From the NCBI GenBank assembly GCA_002256425.1, contig NKIZ01000001.1, positions 1,771,001 through 1,835,000 of the forward strand: a stretch of DNA of 64,000 nt, in the 5' to 3' direction. The translations under genes and the position numbers were made by a program. Source of the stretch: Alphaproteobacteria bacterium PA2. GTDB lineage: Bacteria > Pseudomonadota > Alphaproteobacteria > Caulobacterales > Caulobacteraceae. Numbering within the stretch: position 1 is the first letter of the stretch; the number at the start of each line of letters is the position of its first letter. A model generated the notes under the pieces. The model saw nothing but the letters and a program-made list of their open reading frames with translations. It did not search any database and was not told the origin of the DNA. Positions 27,281-37,053 of the stretch are shown piece by piece.

Positions 27281-28275
27281 CCGGCGTAGGCGTCGATCCG
27301 CGCAAGGTGGTTCCGGACCTCCGCCGGCGAAAGGAAGGAGCCGGTAAAGCTGTTCTTCGCCAGAACGATCAGGTCATCGCGGGTGAGATTCAGGGCGCCG
27401 GCTGTCTGGCGCCAGTTTTCGCCCAGGTATCCGCCGAAATAGGCCGGGTCGTCTGAGTTGATGGTCGGCTTCAGGCCAAGATCCAGCATGCGCTTGAGGG
27501 GATGGACCTTGAGGTCGTCCACCACACAGAGTTTCAGGTTGGACAGGGGGCAGACGGTGAGGGTCATGCCCTCGGCGTTCAGACGGCTCACCAGCTTCTG
27601 GTCCTCAAGGGCGCGGTTGCCGTGGTCGATGCGGTCGACCTTGAGCAGGTCCAGGGCCTCCCAGACATATTCCGGCGGACCTTCCTCGCCCGCATGGGCC
27701 ACCAGCTTCAGGCCCCGTTCCCGCGCAGCTGTGAAGACCTTGACGAAGCCGGAGGGGGGGAAGCCCTTTTCCGAGGAGTCGAGGCCGACGCCTGCAATGC
27801 GGTCCAGCCAGGGCTCAGCCATCTTCAGGGTCGCCAGGGCAGCGTCTTCGGGCAAGTGGCGCAGGAAGCAGAGGATCAGCTTTGAGGTGACCCCAAGGTT
27901 CTGCTCCGCCCAGGCCATGCCGGCCAGCAGGCCCTCGGCGACAACCGCGAAGGGCACACCCCGGTCTGTATGGGTCTGGGGATCGAAGAAGATTTCGGCA
28001 TGGACGCCGCCATCGGCCGCGAGCCTGGTGAAATAGGCGACTGCCAGATCACGGAAGTCTTCCTCGGCCAGCAGGACCTGGGCGCCCTGGTAGTAGATGT
28101 CCAGGAAGTCCTGCAGGTTTGAGAAGGCATAGGCTGCACGGACAGCTTCGACGCTGGCGAAGGGCAGGGCGATGCTGTTGCGCCTGGCCAGGTCGAACAT
28201 CAGTTCGGGCTCGAGGCTGCCTTCAATGTGCAGGTGGAGTTCAGCCTTGGGCAGGCCGTTGATGAAGGTGTTCAT
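27277..28275 (-). CDS. Adenine deaminase (adenosine deaminase-like family)
   Basis: 332 residues of the metal-dependent adenosine/adenine deaminase family: the zinc pair HLH (His14, His16) in KAELHLHIEGS, HAGEEGPPEY with a zinc His and the catalytic Glu, RIDHG, and the final NSDDPAYFGGY. Features such as FFDPQTHTDRGVPF and CFLRHL, together with SDDPAYFGGY, fit the adenine deaminase branch (adenine to hypoxanthine) better than classical adenosine deaminase; the choice is by eye. It acts in purine salvage in the cytoplasm. A terminator for clpA lies just upstream, so it needs its own promoter. Confidence 0.88.
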   Translation of the reverse strand: MNTFINGLPKAELHLHIEGSLEPELMFDLARRNSIALPFASVEAVRAAYAFSNLQDFLDIYYQGAQVLLAEEDFRDLAVAYFTRLAADGGVHAEIFFDPQTHTDRGVPFAVVAEGLLAGMAWAEQNLGVTSKLILCFLRHLPEDAALATLKMAEPWLDRIAGVGLDSSEKGFPPSGFVKVFTAARERGLKLVAHAGEEGPPEYVWEALDLLKVDRIDHGNRALEDQKLVSRLNAEGMTLTVCPLSNLKLCVVDDLKVHPLKRMLDLGLKPTINSDDPAYFGGYLGENWRQTAGALNLTRDDLIVLAKNSFTGSFLSPAEVRNHLARIDAYAG

Positions 28276-28304
28276 GGGGCGACCTCAAAAGGAATGGCGG
28301 GCGA

Positions 28305-28332
28305 AGAAAAGCCCCGGAGTCGCCTCCGGGGC
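28305..28332 (-). terminator. Terminator after clpA
   Basis: On the minus strand GCCCCGGAG (28332-28324), a 4-nt loop and CTCCGGGGC (28319-28311) form a perfect 9-bp stem, followed by TTTTC. It lies 24 nt after the clpA stop. Confidence 0.9.
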
Positions 28333-28355
28333 CAATCATTGGGAAGGCCGAAAGC

Positions 28356-30686
<2,331 letters not shown>

Positions 30687-30692
30687 GGTCGC

Positions 30693-31022
30693 CTAGTCCT
30701 TTTCCATGGTGCATTGAAGCGGATGTTGGTGCCGTCTGGCAGTCTCGATAACCTGAGCTACCTTGGTTTCCGCTACTTCGTAGGTATAGACGCCACACAC
30801 CCCAACACCGTGCTGGTGTACGTGCAGCATGATCTCCGTCGCCTCTTCGCGAGACTTGTGGAAATACTGTTCCAGAACGTACACGACGAATTCCATCGGC
30901 GTGTAATCGTCGTTCAAAATCAACACTCTGTAGAGCGAAGGCTTTTGGGTCTTCGTCTTTGTCTTAGTGATCACCGTCGTACGGTCGCCCGTCGCCTGAT
31001 CACCTTGCTTACGCTCGGCCAT
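30693..31022 (-). CDS. clpS: Clp protease adaptor ClpS
   Basis: 109 residues from ATG 31022; the longer open frame adds only five residues. A charged flexible N-terminus (about 1-30) is followed by the ClpS core with [38 protein letters not shown] and the C-terminal [15 protein letters not shown]. The acidic DDYTPM segment forms the N-degron pocket. ClpS delivers proteins with bulky hydrophobic N-termini to ClpAP. The order clpS-clpA on one transcript is the usual one. Confidence 0.97.
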   Translation of the reverse strand: MAERKQGDQATGDRTTVITKTKTKTQKPSLYRVLILNDDYTPMEFVVYVLEQYFHKSREEATEIMLHVHQHGVGVCGVYTYEVAETKVAQVIETARRHQHPLQCTMEKD

Positions 31023-31187
31023 CGAACAGGTCTCCAAACGGCCGCATCGCCGCTCCTGTCCCGTGATTAGATATGGAATCTGGCGCGGTTTGAAAGGGTT
31101 GAATTCAAATCAGGCCGACAGATCGTGTGGATGGCCCAAGATTTGCGCCTTCGACAGGAGGCCGGATGGGATGTCTGGCGGAACCAT

Positions 31188-32471
31188 TCAATCCGAAGGC
31201 GGTGTTTTCCGGCCAAGGGCGCGGCCGGAAGTCAGGGCGGCGGATCCGAATCGAGCCCGCAGGGCGTCGGCCGTCTTTTCACTGGCCAGGCTTCGCCTTT
31301 CCTCATCTCCGAAGAAATCGGATTCCACCGCCTGGGCTTCGATCAGTTCGGAAATGCCCACGCCGATCAGCCGGAAGGCGCGGCCGGGCCGACCAGCCTT
31401 GAGTTCGGCCGCCATCAGTTCACGCGCTACCGAGAGTATGGTTCTGCCGGTCTGGGTGGGGACCGGCAGGGCGCGGCGCCGGGTCAGGATCCTGAAGTCG
31501 TCGCCGCGGAGCTTCAGGGTGACCACCCGTCCGGCAAAGTTTGAGCTTCGGGCGATACGCCCGACCTTTTCGGCCAGGGGAACCAGCTGATCGTCGAGGT
31601 CCTCAAAGGTCTTGAGGTCCGAATTGAAGGTGGTCTCGGCGCTGATCGATTTTCGGATCTGATCCGGATCGACGGCGCGATTGTCCAGGCCCTGGGCGAG
31701 TTTGTGGAGGCGAAGGCCATTCTGGCCAAAGTGTTTGGCCAGAATCTTCAGGTCGGCCCGGGCAATGTCTCCCACGGTCGAAAAGCCTCCGGATTCCAGG
31801 CTCTTCACCATGGCCGGACCGACGCCGGGCAGAATTCCGACGGGTCTTGTAGCCAGAAAGGTCTTGGCCTCGGCGTGACCAATGACGGAGAAGCCCCGGG
31901 GTTTGTCGAGGTCTGACGCAATCTTCGCCAGGAACTTGTTGGCGGCCAGACCGATGGAGACCGTTATCCCGACCTCTGCTTCGATCTGCGCCTGCAGTCT
32001 TGCCAGGGTGATGGCTGGTGAAGCCCCATGCAGGCGCGCCGTCCCCGACAGATCCATCCAGGCCTCGTCCAGGGACAGGGGCTGAACCAGAGGCGTCAGG
32101 TCCCGCATCATCGCCATGATGCGTTTGCTCTCAGTGCGATACTTCTGGAAATCCGGTTTGATGACAACGGCTTGCGGGCAGGCCTTGAGGGCCTTGAACA
32201 TGGGCATGGCCGACCGGACGCCCGAAATGCGGGCGATATAGCAGCAGGTGGTTACAACCCCGCGGACTCCGCCACCGACAATGACCGGGCGATCCCGAAG
32301 TTCCGGCCGGTCGCGCTTTTCAACCGAGGCGTAAAACGCATCACAGTCCATGTGGGCGATTGAGAGGTCGAAGATCTCGGCGTGAGTCACGATCCTGGGA
32401 GAACCACATGCAGGACACCTGCGGTCCATTTCACCGGTCTTGAGGCAATCGCGGCAAAGGCCTTTCACCAC
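31188..32471 (-). CDS. dinB: DNA polymerase IV with N-terminal zinc-ribbon-like motif
   Basis: 427 residues. Residues 6-22 carry CxxC-x9-CxxC (Cys 6, 9, 19, 22), a zinc-ribbon pattern absent from E. coli DinB. The Y-family polymerase follows: AHMDCDAFYASVE with the first catalytic Asp, SLDEAWMDLSG with the Asp-Glu pair, IGLAANKFLAKIASDLDKP, and the helix-hairpin-helix VGILPGVGPAMV, then the little-finger domain. It performs error-prone bypass synthesis. The start is GTG 32471, needed to include the Cys pairs. No clear LexA box is visible upstream. Confidence 0.93.
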   Translation of the reverse strand: MVKGLCRDCLKTGEMDRRCPACGSPRIVTHAEIFDLSIAHMDCDAFYASVEKRDRPELRDRPVIVGGGVRGVVTTCCYIARISGVRSAMPMFKALKACPQAVVIKPDFQKYRTESKRIMAMMRDLTPLVQPLSLDEAWMDLSGTARLHGASPAITLARLQAQIEAEVGITVSIGLAANKFLAKIASDLDKPRGFSVIGHAEAKTFLATRPVGILPGVGPAMVKSLESGGFSTVGDIARADLKILAKHFGQNGLRLHKLAQGLDNRAVDPDQIRKSISAETTFNSDLKTFEDLDDQLVPLAEKVGRIARSSNFAGRVVTLKLRGDDFRILTRRRALPVPTQTGRTILSVARELMAAELKAGRPGRAFRLIGVGISELIEAQAVESDFFGDEERRSLASEKTADALRARFGSAALTSGRALGRKTPPSD

Positions 32472-32557
32472 TTGGGCTCGCCTGATGTCATCATGTCAGA
32501 AGGGACTCGCCAGATTGGGGGCGATCCTGTTTTGTTCCCGATCAGGAGCGTCTTCAA

Positions 32558-33220
32558 CTAGGAAATCGCGGCCTCAATCGCCAGTTGCAGTTCGCTCCAG
32601 TCATCGATTCGCCGGTGCAGGTCGGGCTTGGCGGGCGCCATGGTTCTGAGTCTCGGGTCTGCAACAATCTGGAAGCGGCTGATCTGCGGCGCATGCTCGG
32701 CCACGGAGTCCAGGTTGGACAACATGTCATCCACGAAGGCGACCGGGCCGGAAACCTGCCTGGCCATTGCCGCCGCCAGGGGCCCTTTGGGACCGCTGTT
32801 GAGGATCAGGGGATAGTCCATGCGATGGCGGCCCAGCCAGCGGGCCCGGGCCAGGCGACCATGGCCTGGCGCATTTGTGAGGATCACAATGTTTGCAAGT
32901 CTGGAAAGCTCGTGGAGGGCTTCACGACCGCCCTCGGCCAGGGCCATATCCCCGGCGGCGTGCCGGAAAAAGTCGTCGAAATGGGTTTTGCCCAAGCTGA
33001 CGTCCAGATGCTCGGCTTCACCCGGCTGGTAGATGTTCTGGAAGAGGGCGAAGCGCTCGAGGCGGAATTCCAGTCCCTGAAGGGCCAGGTAGTCGGCAAA
33101 GCCCTGCATGAAGAGGCCGAGAACCTCGTCCACATCGACAATCACCAGGGGCCGCGTGCGGTCCAGGCCCATGCCGACCAGGTCGGGACTCTTTACGATT
33201 GTGGCGGGTGTCTCTGACAC
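32558..33220 (-). CDS. HAD-superfamily hydrolase-like protein
   Basis: 220 residues with the HAD signature order: motif I VDVDEVLG (Asp29, Asp31), motif II ILTNAP near 117-122, and motif IV AFVDDM near 165-170. The motif I variant DxDEV in place of DxDGT is unusual but keeps the nucleophile Asp and the second Asp. The substrate cannot be named. It is divergent from divK, 110 bp apart, with a CtrA-like box between them. It is not part of the dinB unit by spacing (86 nt), although both point the same way. Confidence 0.75.
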   Translation of the reverse strand: MSETPATIVKSPDLVGMGLDRTRPLVIVDVDEVLGLFMQGFADYLALQGLEFRLERFALFQNIYQPGEAEHLDVSLGKTHFDDFFRHAAGDMALAEGGREALHELSRLANIVILTNAPGHGRLARARWLGRHRMDYPLILNSGPKGPLAAAMARQVSGPVAFVDDMLSNLDSVAEHAPQISRFQIVADPRLRTMAPAKPDLHRRIDDWSELQLAIEAAIS

Positions 33221-33236
33221 GGTGTCTCCGGCGCGA

Positions 33237-33251
33237 CTAACGTGAGTTTAA
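33237..33251 (+). promoter_or_regulatory. Candidate CtrA-binding box upstream of divK
   Basis: CTAA-N7-TTAA at 33237-33251 matches seven of the eight bases of the full CtrA box TTAA-N7-TTAA. It lies 79 nt before the divK start and 16 nt before the start of the divergent HAD gene. I recall divK as a CtrA-dependent gene in C. crescentus. The match is by eye. Confidence 0.5.
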
Positions 33252-33330
33252 GGATATCCGTGTGATCAATCGGGAAATGGTGGGGCCCGGACAAGAATCG
33301 CCCGGGTTCGAGTACTTATTCGGGACGTAA

Positions 33331-33696
33331 ATGGTCAAAAAAATCCTCATCGTCGAGGATAACGAGCTCAACATGAAGTTGTTTCATGATCTGCTTGATG
33401 CTCAAGGCTATCAGACCCTGCAGACCCGTGAGGGACTGCAGGCGCTTTCGATTGCGCGTGAGCACCGGCCGGATCTGATCCTGATGGACATCCAGCTTCC
33501 CGAAATCTCTGGTCTCGAAGTCACCAAATGGCTGAAGGAAGATGATGAGCTTGCCTCCATTCCTGTGGTCGCCGTCACAGCCTTCGCCATGAAGGGTGAT
33601 GAGGAGCGCATCCGCGAAGGCGGCTGCGAAGCCTATATCTCCAAGCCTATTTCCGTTTCGCATTTCCTCGAAACCATTCGCAGACTGCTGGAATAG
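33331..33696 (+). CDS. divK: Single-domain response regulator DivK
   Basis: 121 residues forming a single receiver domain: acidic pocket VEDNELN, phosphoacceptor Asp53 ([13 protein letters not shown]), conserved Thr in VTAFAMKGD, and Lys in YISKPI. Most of the sequence is identical, as I remember it, to C. crescentus DivK, which is phosphorylated by DivJ, dephosphorylated by PleC, and inhibits the CckA-CtrA pathway through DivL. There is no output domain, as expected. pleD follows 5 nt later, the same order as in Caulobacter. Confidence 0.97.
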   Translation: MVKKILIVEDNELNMKLFHDLLDAQGYQTLQTREGLQALSIAREHRPDLILMDIQLPEISGLEVTKWLKEDDELASIPVVAVTAFAMKGDEERIREGGCEAYISKPISVSHFLETIRRLLE

Positions 33697-33701
33697 CCGC
33701 C

Positions 33702-35066
33702 ATGACCGCGCGAATCCTCGTCGTCGATGACATCGAAGCCAACGTCAGGCTGCTCGAAGCCAAGCTGACGGCGGAATACTACGAGGTCCTTGTGGCCTAT
33801 GACGGACCAACCGCCCTGGCCAAGGCCCAGGCGGAAAAGCCCGATATCATCCTGCTCGATGTCATGATGCCCGGCATGGACGGTTTTCAGGTGTGCCGCC
33901 GGCTGAAGGATGATCCCGAGACCCGGCATATCCCCATAGTTCTGGTCACCGCCCTCGACGGCCGCTCCGACCGTATTCTTGGCCTTGAGGCCGGGGCGGA
34001 CGAATTCCTGACCAAGCCCATCGACGATGTCATGCTTTTCGCCCGGGTCCGCAGTCTGACCCGGTTGAAGATGGTCATTGATGAGCTGCGCGAGCGGGAG
34101 GCCTCCGGCCGCCGTATGGGCGTAATTGCCGGCGCGTCAGCACGACTTGGCGGCACCGGCGGCCGAATCCTCATTGTGGATGACCATGAGCGTCAGTCAG
34201 AGCGTATCGCTTCGGAACTGTCGATCGAGCATCGTCCCATTGTCGAAAGCGATCCCGAGAAGGCCCTGCTTTCGGCCAAGGGGCCTGTGGACCTGATTAT
34301 CGTCAACGCCACGGCGCGGACCTTTGACGGTCTGAGGTTCACCGCCCAGATCCGGTCGGATGAAGCCACGCGGCATCTGCCCATTCTGGCGGTCGTCGAC
34401 TTCGATGAGCGCAACCGGCTGGTCAAGGCCCTGGACCTCGGGGTCAGCGACATCCTGCCCAAGCCGATAGATCCCCAGGAACTGGCCGCCCGGGCCCGGA
34501 CCCAGATCAAGCGCAAGCGCTATACCGACTATCTGCGGGACAATCTGGACCATTCCCTGGAATTGGCCGTTACGGACCAGCTGACCGGCCTGCACAATCG
34601 TCGCTACATGACCGGGCAGCTTGACGCCCTGGTGAAGCGCGCTGTTCTGGGTGGGGATCCCGTCTCGACCCTGCTGATCGACATCGATTTCTTCAAGCGC
34701 ATCAATGACAGCTATGGCCACGATGTGGGCGACGAGGTCCTCCGGGAATTCGCAGTCCGTCTGGCCTCGAATGTCCGGGCCATCGACATTCCCTGCCGGT
34801 TTGGCGGTGAGGAATTCGTCGTGGTCATGCCCGACACCAAGCTGGAAGACGCCGAGCGGATCGCCGAACGAATCCGTCGCCATGTGGCTGGCTCACCCTT
34901 CCGGGTCATGGGTGGTTCAGAACTGCTGAGCGTGACCATTTCCATTGGCGTCGCCGCGACGCTTGGTGAAAAGGACAAGCCTGAATTGCTGCTCAAGCGG
35001 GCGGATGAGGGCGTCTACGAAGCCAAGGCCCAGGGGCGCAACAAGGTCATCGCCAGGGCCGCCTGA
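33702..35066 (+). CDS. pleD: Polar diguanylate cyclase PleD
   Basis: 454 residues: receiver domain 1 with phosphoacceptor Asp53; a second receiver-like domain (about 154-272) with Asn in place of the acceptor Asp (IIVNATA); and a GGDEF domain with active site GGEEF at 368-372. The product-inhibition site RAID lies at 359-362, so the RxxD I-site is intact. These positions match C. crescentus PleD. Phosphorylation drives dimerisation and c-di-GMP synthesis at the stalked pole, promoting flagellum loss and stalk and holdfast formation. It links functionally to the hfs locus at the right end of the window. Confidence 0.98.
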   Translation: MTARILVVDDIEANVRLLEAKLTAEYYEVLVAYDGPTALAKAQAEKPDIILLDVMMPGMDGFQVCRRLKDDPETRHIPIVLVTALDGRSDRILGLEAGADEFLTKPIDDVMLFARVRSLTRLKMVIDELREREASGRRMGVIAGASARLGGTGGRILIVDDHERQSERIASELSIEHRPIVESDPEKALLSAKGPVDLIIVNATARTFDGLRFTAQIRSDEATRHLPILAVVDFDERNRLVKALDLGVSDILPKPIDPQELAARARTQIKRKRYTDYLRDNLDHSLELAVTDQLTGLHNRRYMTGQLDALVKRAVLGGDPVSTLLIDIDFFKRINDSYGHDVGDEVLREFAVRLASNVRAIDIPCRFGGEEFVVVMPDTKLEDAERIAERIRRHVAGSPFRVMGGSELLSVTISIGVAATLGEKDKPELLLKRADEGVYEAKAQGRNKVIARAA

Positions 35067-35096
35067 ACACCTCGGCCGCCCATTCAGCCATAGAAA

Positions 35097-35131
35097 AAGC
35101 GCCCGACCTTGCGGTCCGGGCGCTTCTTTTT
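35097..35131. terminator. Bidirectional terminator between pleD and rpmG
   Basis: AAGCGCCCGACC at 35097-35108 pairs with GGTCCGGGCGCTT at 35113-35125 (one bulged G) around a TTGC loop. T-runs flank both sides: CTTTTT after it on the plus strand, and the complement of AAAAA (35094-35098) on the minus strand. It can serve both convergent genes. Confidence 0.9.
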
Positions 35132-35153
35132 GATCGGTAGGGGCTTTCGCGAC

Positions 35154-35321
35154 CTACTTGATCTTGCCTTCCTTGAATTCCACGTGCTTGCGGACGACCG
35201 GGTCGTACTTCCGCATGACCAGCTTCTCGGTCTTGGTGCGCGCATTCTTCTTGGTCACGTAGAAAAAGCCGGTGTCTGCCGACGAATTCAGGCGAATCTT
35301 GATTGAGGCGGGCTTCGCCAT
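35154..35321 (-). CDS. rpmG: 50S ribosomal protein L33
   Basis: A 55-residue reading frame from ATG 35321 to TAG 35154. The product starts [20 protein letters not shown], contains [14 protein letters not shown], and ends VEFKEGKIK, all typical of L33. It is the zinc-free type, having no Cys pairs. It is a component of the large ribosomal subunit near the E site. A good promoter lies upstream on the minus strand and a bidirectional hairpin downstream, so it appears to be a single-gene unit. Confidence 0.97.
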   Translation of the reverse strand: MAKPASIKIRLNSSADTGFFYVTKKNARTKTEKLVMRKYDPVVRKHVEFKEGKIK

Positions 35322-35383
35322 GATCGATCCTTGGGCGGGGCCGGACGCGGGAGCGCGACGGCGGGTGTTCTAAAGAGCGGCGG

Positions 35384-35411
35384 AAAATACGAATCCCGGC
35401 GCCAAAGTCAA
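35384..35411 (-). promoter_or_regulatory. Candidate promoter for rpmG
   Basis: On the minus strand TTGACT (35411-35406), a 16-bp spacer and TATTTT (35389-35384) resemble a sigma-70 promoter, ending 62 nt before the rpmG start. Confidence 0.5.
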
Positions 35412-35418
35412 TGGCGCG

Positions 35419-36132
35419 CTACAGAACTCTTGGTTTTGTCGGTCCCATCCGGAAGCGCATGTAGGGAATAGGCCGATCCGGTTCCTCCAGACGGGCCTCG
35501 GCTTCCTTGATCACCGAGCGGGTGACCATGGGAAGATTGAGCTCCAACGCCTCTTCAAATTCGAACCAGGCGATCTCTTCCAGCTCACCGCAATCGGGCT
35601 GACGTTCGAGGCTGATCAGCCGTTCGGCGTCAGCCATCAGGAACCAGGTGTCGAACCGCTTGGCCAGAACCGGCGGTGTCACTGCACGATAGATTATGGA
35701 CAGGGCTTCCAGGTCGGGCATGGCGCCCTGAGCCAGGAATTCCCGCCAGGGGCCTGCAGCAGGTCGGGGATCCGCCTGTTTGGCCAGGAGAAGACCAGCC
35801 TCCTCAAACGTCTCCCGAATGGCGGCCAGGGCCAGGGCGCGCCCGCGATTGCCTGGCAGGTGGGCGTGGAACTTTCCCGCCACCTCCGGCTTCAGCTCGG
35901 TGGCGAAGGGCGCCCGGAAGTCAGCCCGGTCAATCCTGCCGCCGGGAAAGACCCAGAGATTGGGCATGAAGTCATGGCCGCCATTGCGCTTGCCCATCAG
36001 GACGCGGGGCTTCGGGCCATCCCGTCTGATGATGAACAGGGTCGCGGCGTCTCTCGGCTTGACGGCGGGGGCGCCTTCAGGGCGCATGCGGGATCCGTCA
36101 GAACGACGGACGGGGGGCGTTTCTTCGGTCAT
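35419..36132 (-). CDS. Nudix hydrolase (NUDT19-like, interrupted Nudix box)
   Basis: 237 residues. The Nudix box is present but split: the leading Gly part (WVFPGGRID) and the catalytic helix (AAIRETFEEAGLLL) are about 40 residues apart instead of the usual five-residue distance. A comparable insertion is known in NUDT19-type enzymes, which hydrolyse CoA derivatives; the substrate here is not known. The N-terminus (about 1-28) is charged and probably disordered. It is monocistronic on the minus strand, with the rpmG promoter lying just beyond its stop. Confidence 0.85.
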   Translation of the reverse strand: MTEETPPVRRSDGSRMRPEGAPAVKPRDAATLFIIRRDGPKPRVLMGKRNGGHDFMPNLWVFPGGRIDRADFRAPFATELKPEVAGKFHAHLPGNRGRALALAAIRETFEEAGLLLAKQADPRPAAGPWREFLAQGAMPDLEALSIIYRAVTPPVLAKRFDTWFLMADAERLISLERQPDCGELEEIAWFEFEEALELNLPMVTRSVIKEAEARLEEPDRPIPYMRFRMGPTKPRVL

Positions 36133-36228
36133 GTCCGAAGTCTAGGACCGGTTTTCGTTCTAGGGAACGGTGCCCTTACGTCAATTCTGTACTCTGTTTG
36201 CCCGCGTCGCTGATTTTTGGGAGGATCC

Positions 36229-36624
36229 ATGTCCCCGAAACCCTTTGTCCTCAAGCAAGCCGACATCCCCCTTGAGGCGTGGGACGATCCTGTGAAGGGG
36301 GTGGTTTCCTGGCGCACCCTGCTGAGCGCTGACCGGACCCCATCGCGGGGCCTGACCATGGGTGTGGCCGATGTGCCGGAGGGTGAGGGCGGGGCGCCCA
36401 AAATTCACCGCCATGCCGAGGACGAGGCCTATTACATCCTGTCCGGGAAAGGGGTCATGCAGATCGACGGGGTCGACTATGACCTTGCGCCGGGGGACAC
36501 CGTTTTCATTCCGGGCGGGGTCTGGCATGGCGCCCGCGGCGTGGGATCAGAGCCCCTGAGGCTGCTCTACGTCTTCGCCGCCGAGTCCTTCGACACCATT
36601 GTTTACGAGTTTCCGGAAGCCTGA
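36229..36624 (+). CDS. Cupin-domain protein
   Basis: 131 residues of a single double-stranded beta-helix: metal-binding motif 1 is IHRHAEDEAYYILSGKG (about 60-76) and motif 2 is PGDTVFIPGGVWHGARG (about 90-106). The start ATG 36229 has a perfect ribosome-binding site, GGGAGG at 36219-36224, 4 nt upstream; the slightly longer frame starting TTG 36217 would run through that site. Function (oxygenase, isomerase or sensor) cannot be told from the sequence. Its TGA abuts the stop of the convergent EamA gene. Confidence 0.88.
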   Translation: MSPKPFVLKQADIPLEAWDDPVKGVVSWRTLLSADRTPSRGLTMGVADVPEGEGGAPKIHRHAEDEAYYILSGKGVMQIDGVDYDLAPGDTVFIPGGVWHGARGVGSEPLRLLYVFAAESFDTIVYEFPEA

Positions 36625-37053
36625 TCAGCCCCGATAGGCGACCAGGACGGCGCCGCCGGCGATCAGGGCCACGCCCAGCCAGTTGGGCAGGGTAAGCTTC
36701 TCGCCCAGCAGGGCCGCGCCAAACACAGCCACAAGCACGACCGAAAGCTTGTCCACCGGCGCCACCTGCGCCGCGTCGCCAAGCTTCAGGGCGCGGAAAT
36801 AGCACAGCCAGGAACCTCCAGTGGCCAGTCCGGACAGAACCAGGAAGGTCCAGGTCTTGCGGCTGACCGAGCCCAGGGGCTGCCACTGGCCAGAGGCGAC
36901 CACGATCCCCGTGGTGATGGCCAGGATCACGGTCGTGCGGATCATGGTGGCGTAGTCGGAATTGATGTTCTCGATCCCGATCTTGGCGAAGATGGCGGTG
37001 AGGGCGGCGAACCCCGCTGACCCCAGCGCCCAGGGAAGCCAGTTGGCGATCAT
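36625..37053 (-). CDS. Half-size EamA/DMT-family membrane protein
   Basis: 142 residues with five predicted membrane segments (about 5-22, 35-52, 66-82, 90-112, 120-140), corresponding to one EamA repeat rather than the usual two. The C-terminal WLGVALIAGGAVLVAY is typical. Such half-size proteins are thought to dimerise; the substrate is unknown. Its ATG overlaps the rnr stop by 4 nt (ATGA), so it is the last gene of the plsY-dprA-topA-rnr run. Confidence 0.8.
   Translation of the reverse strand: MIANWLPWALGSAGFAALTAIFAKIGIENINSDYATMIRTTVILAITTGIVVASGQWQPLGSVSRKTWTFLVLSGLATGGSWLCYFRALKLGDAAQVAPVDKLSVVLVAVFGAALLGEKLTLPNWLGVALIAGGAVLVAYRG

Noticed and set aside
32472..32557. LexA (SOS) box upstream of dinB
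   Set aside because: Only a poor partial match to GTTC-N7-GTTC or its complement was seen.
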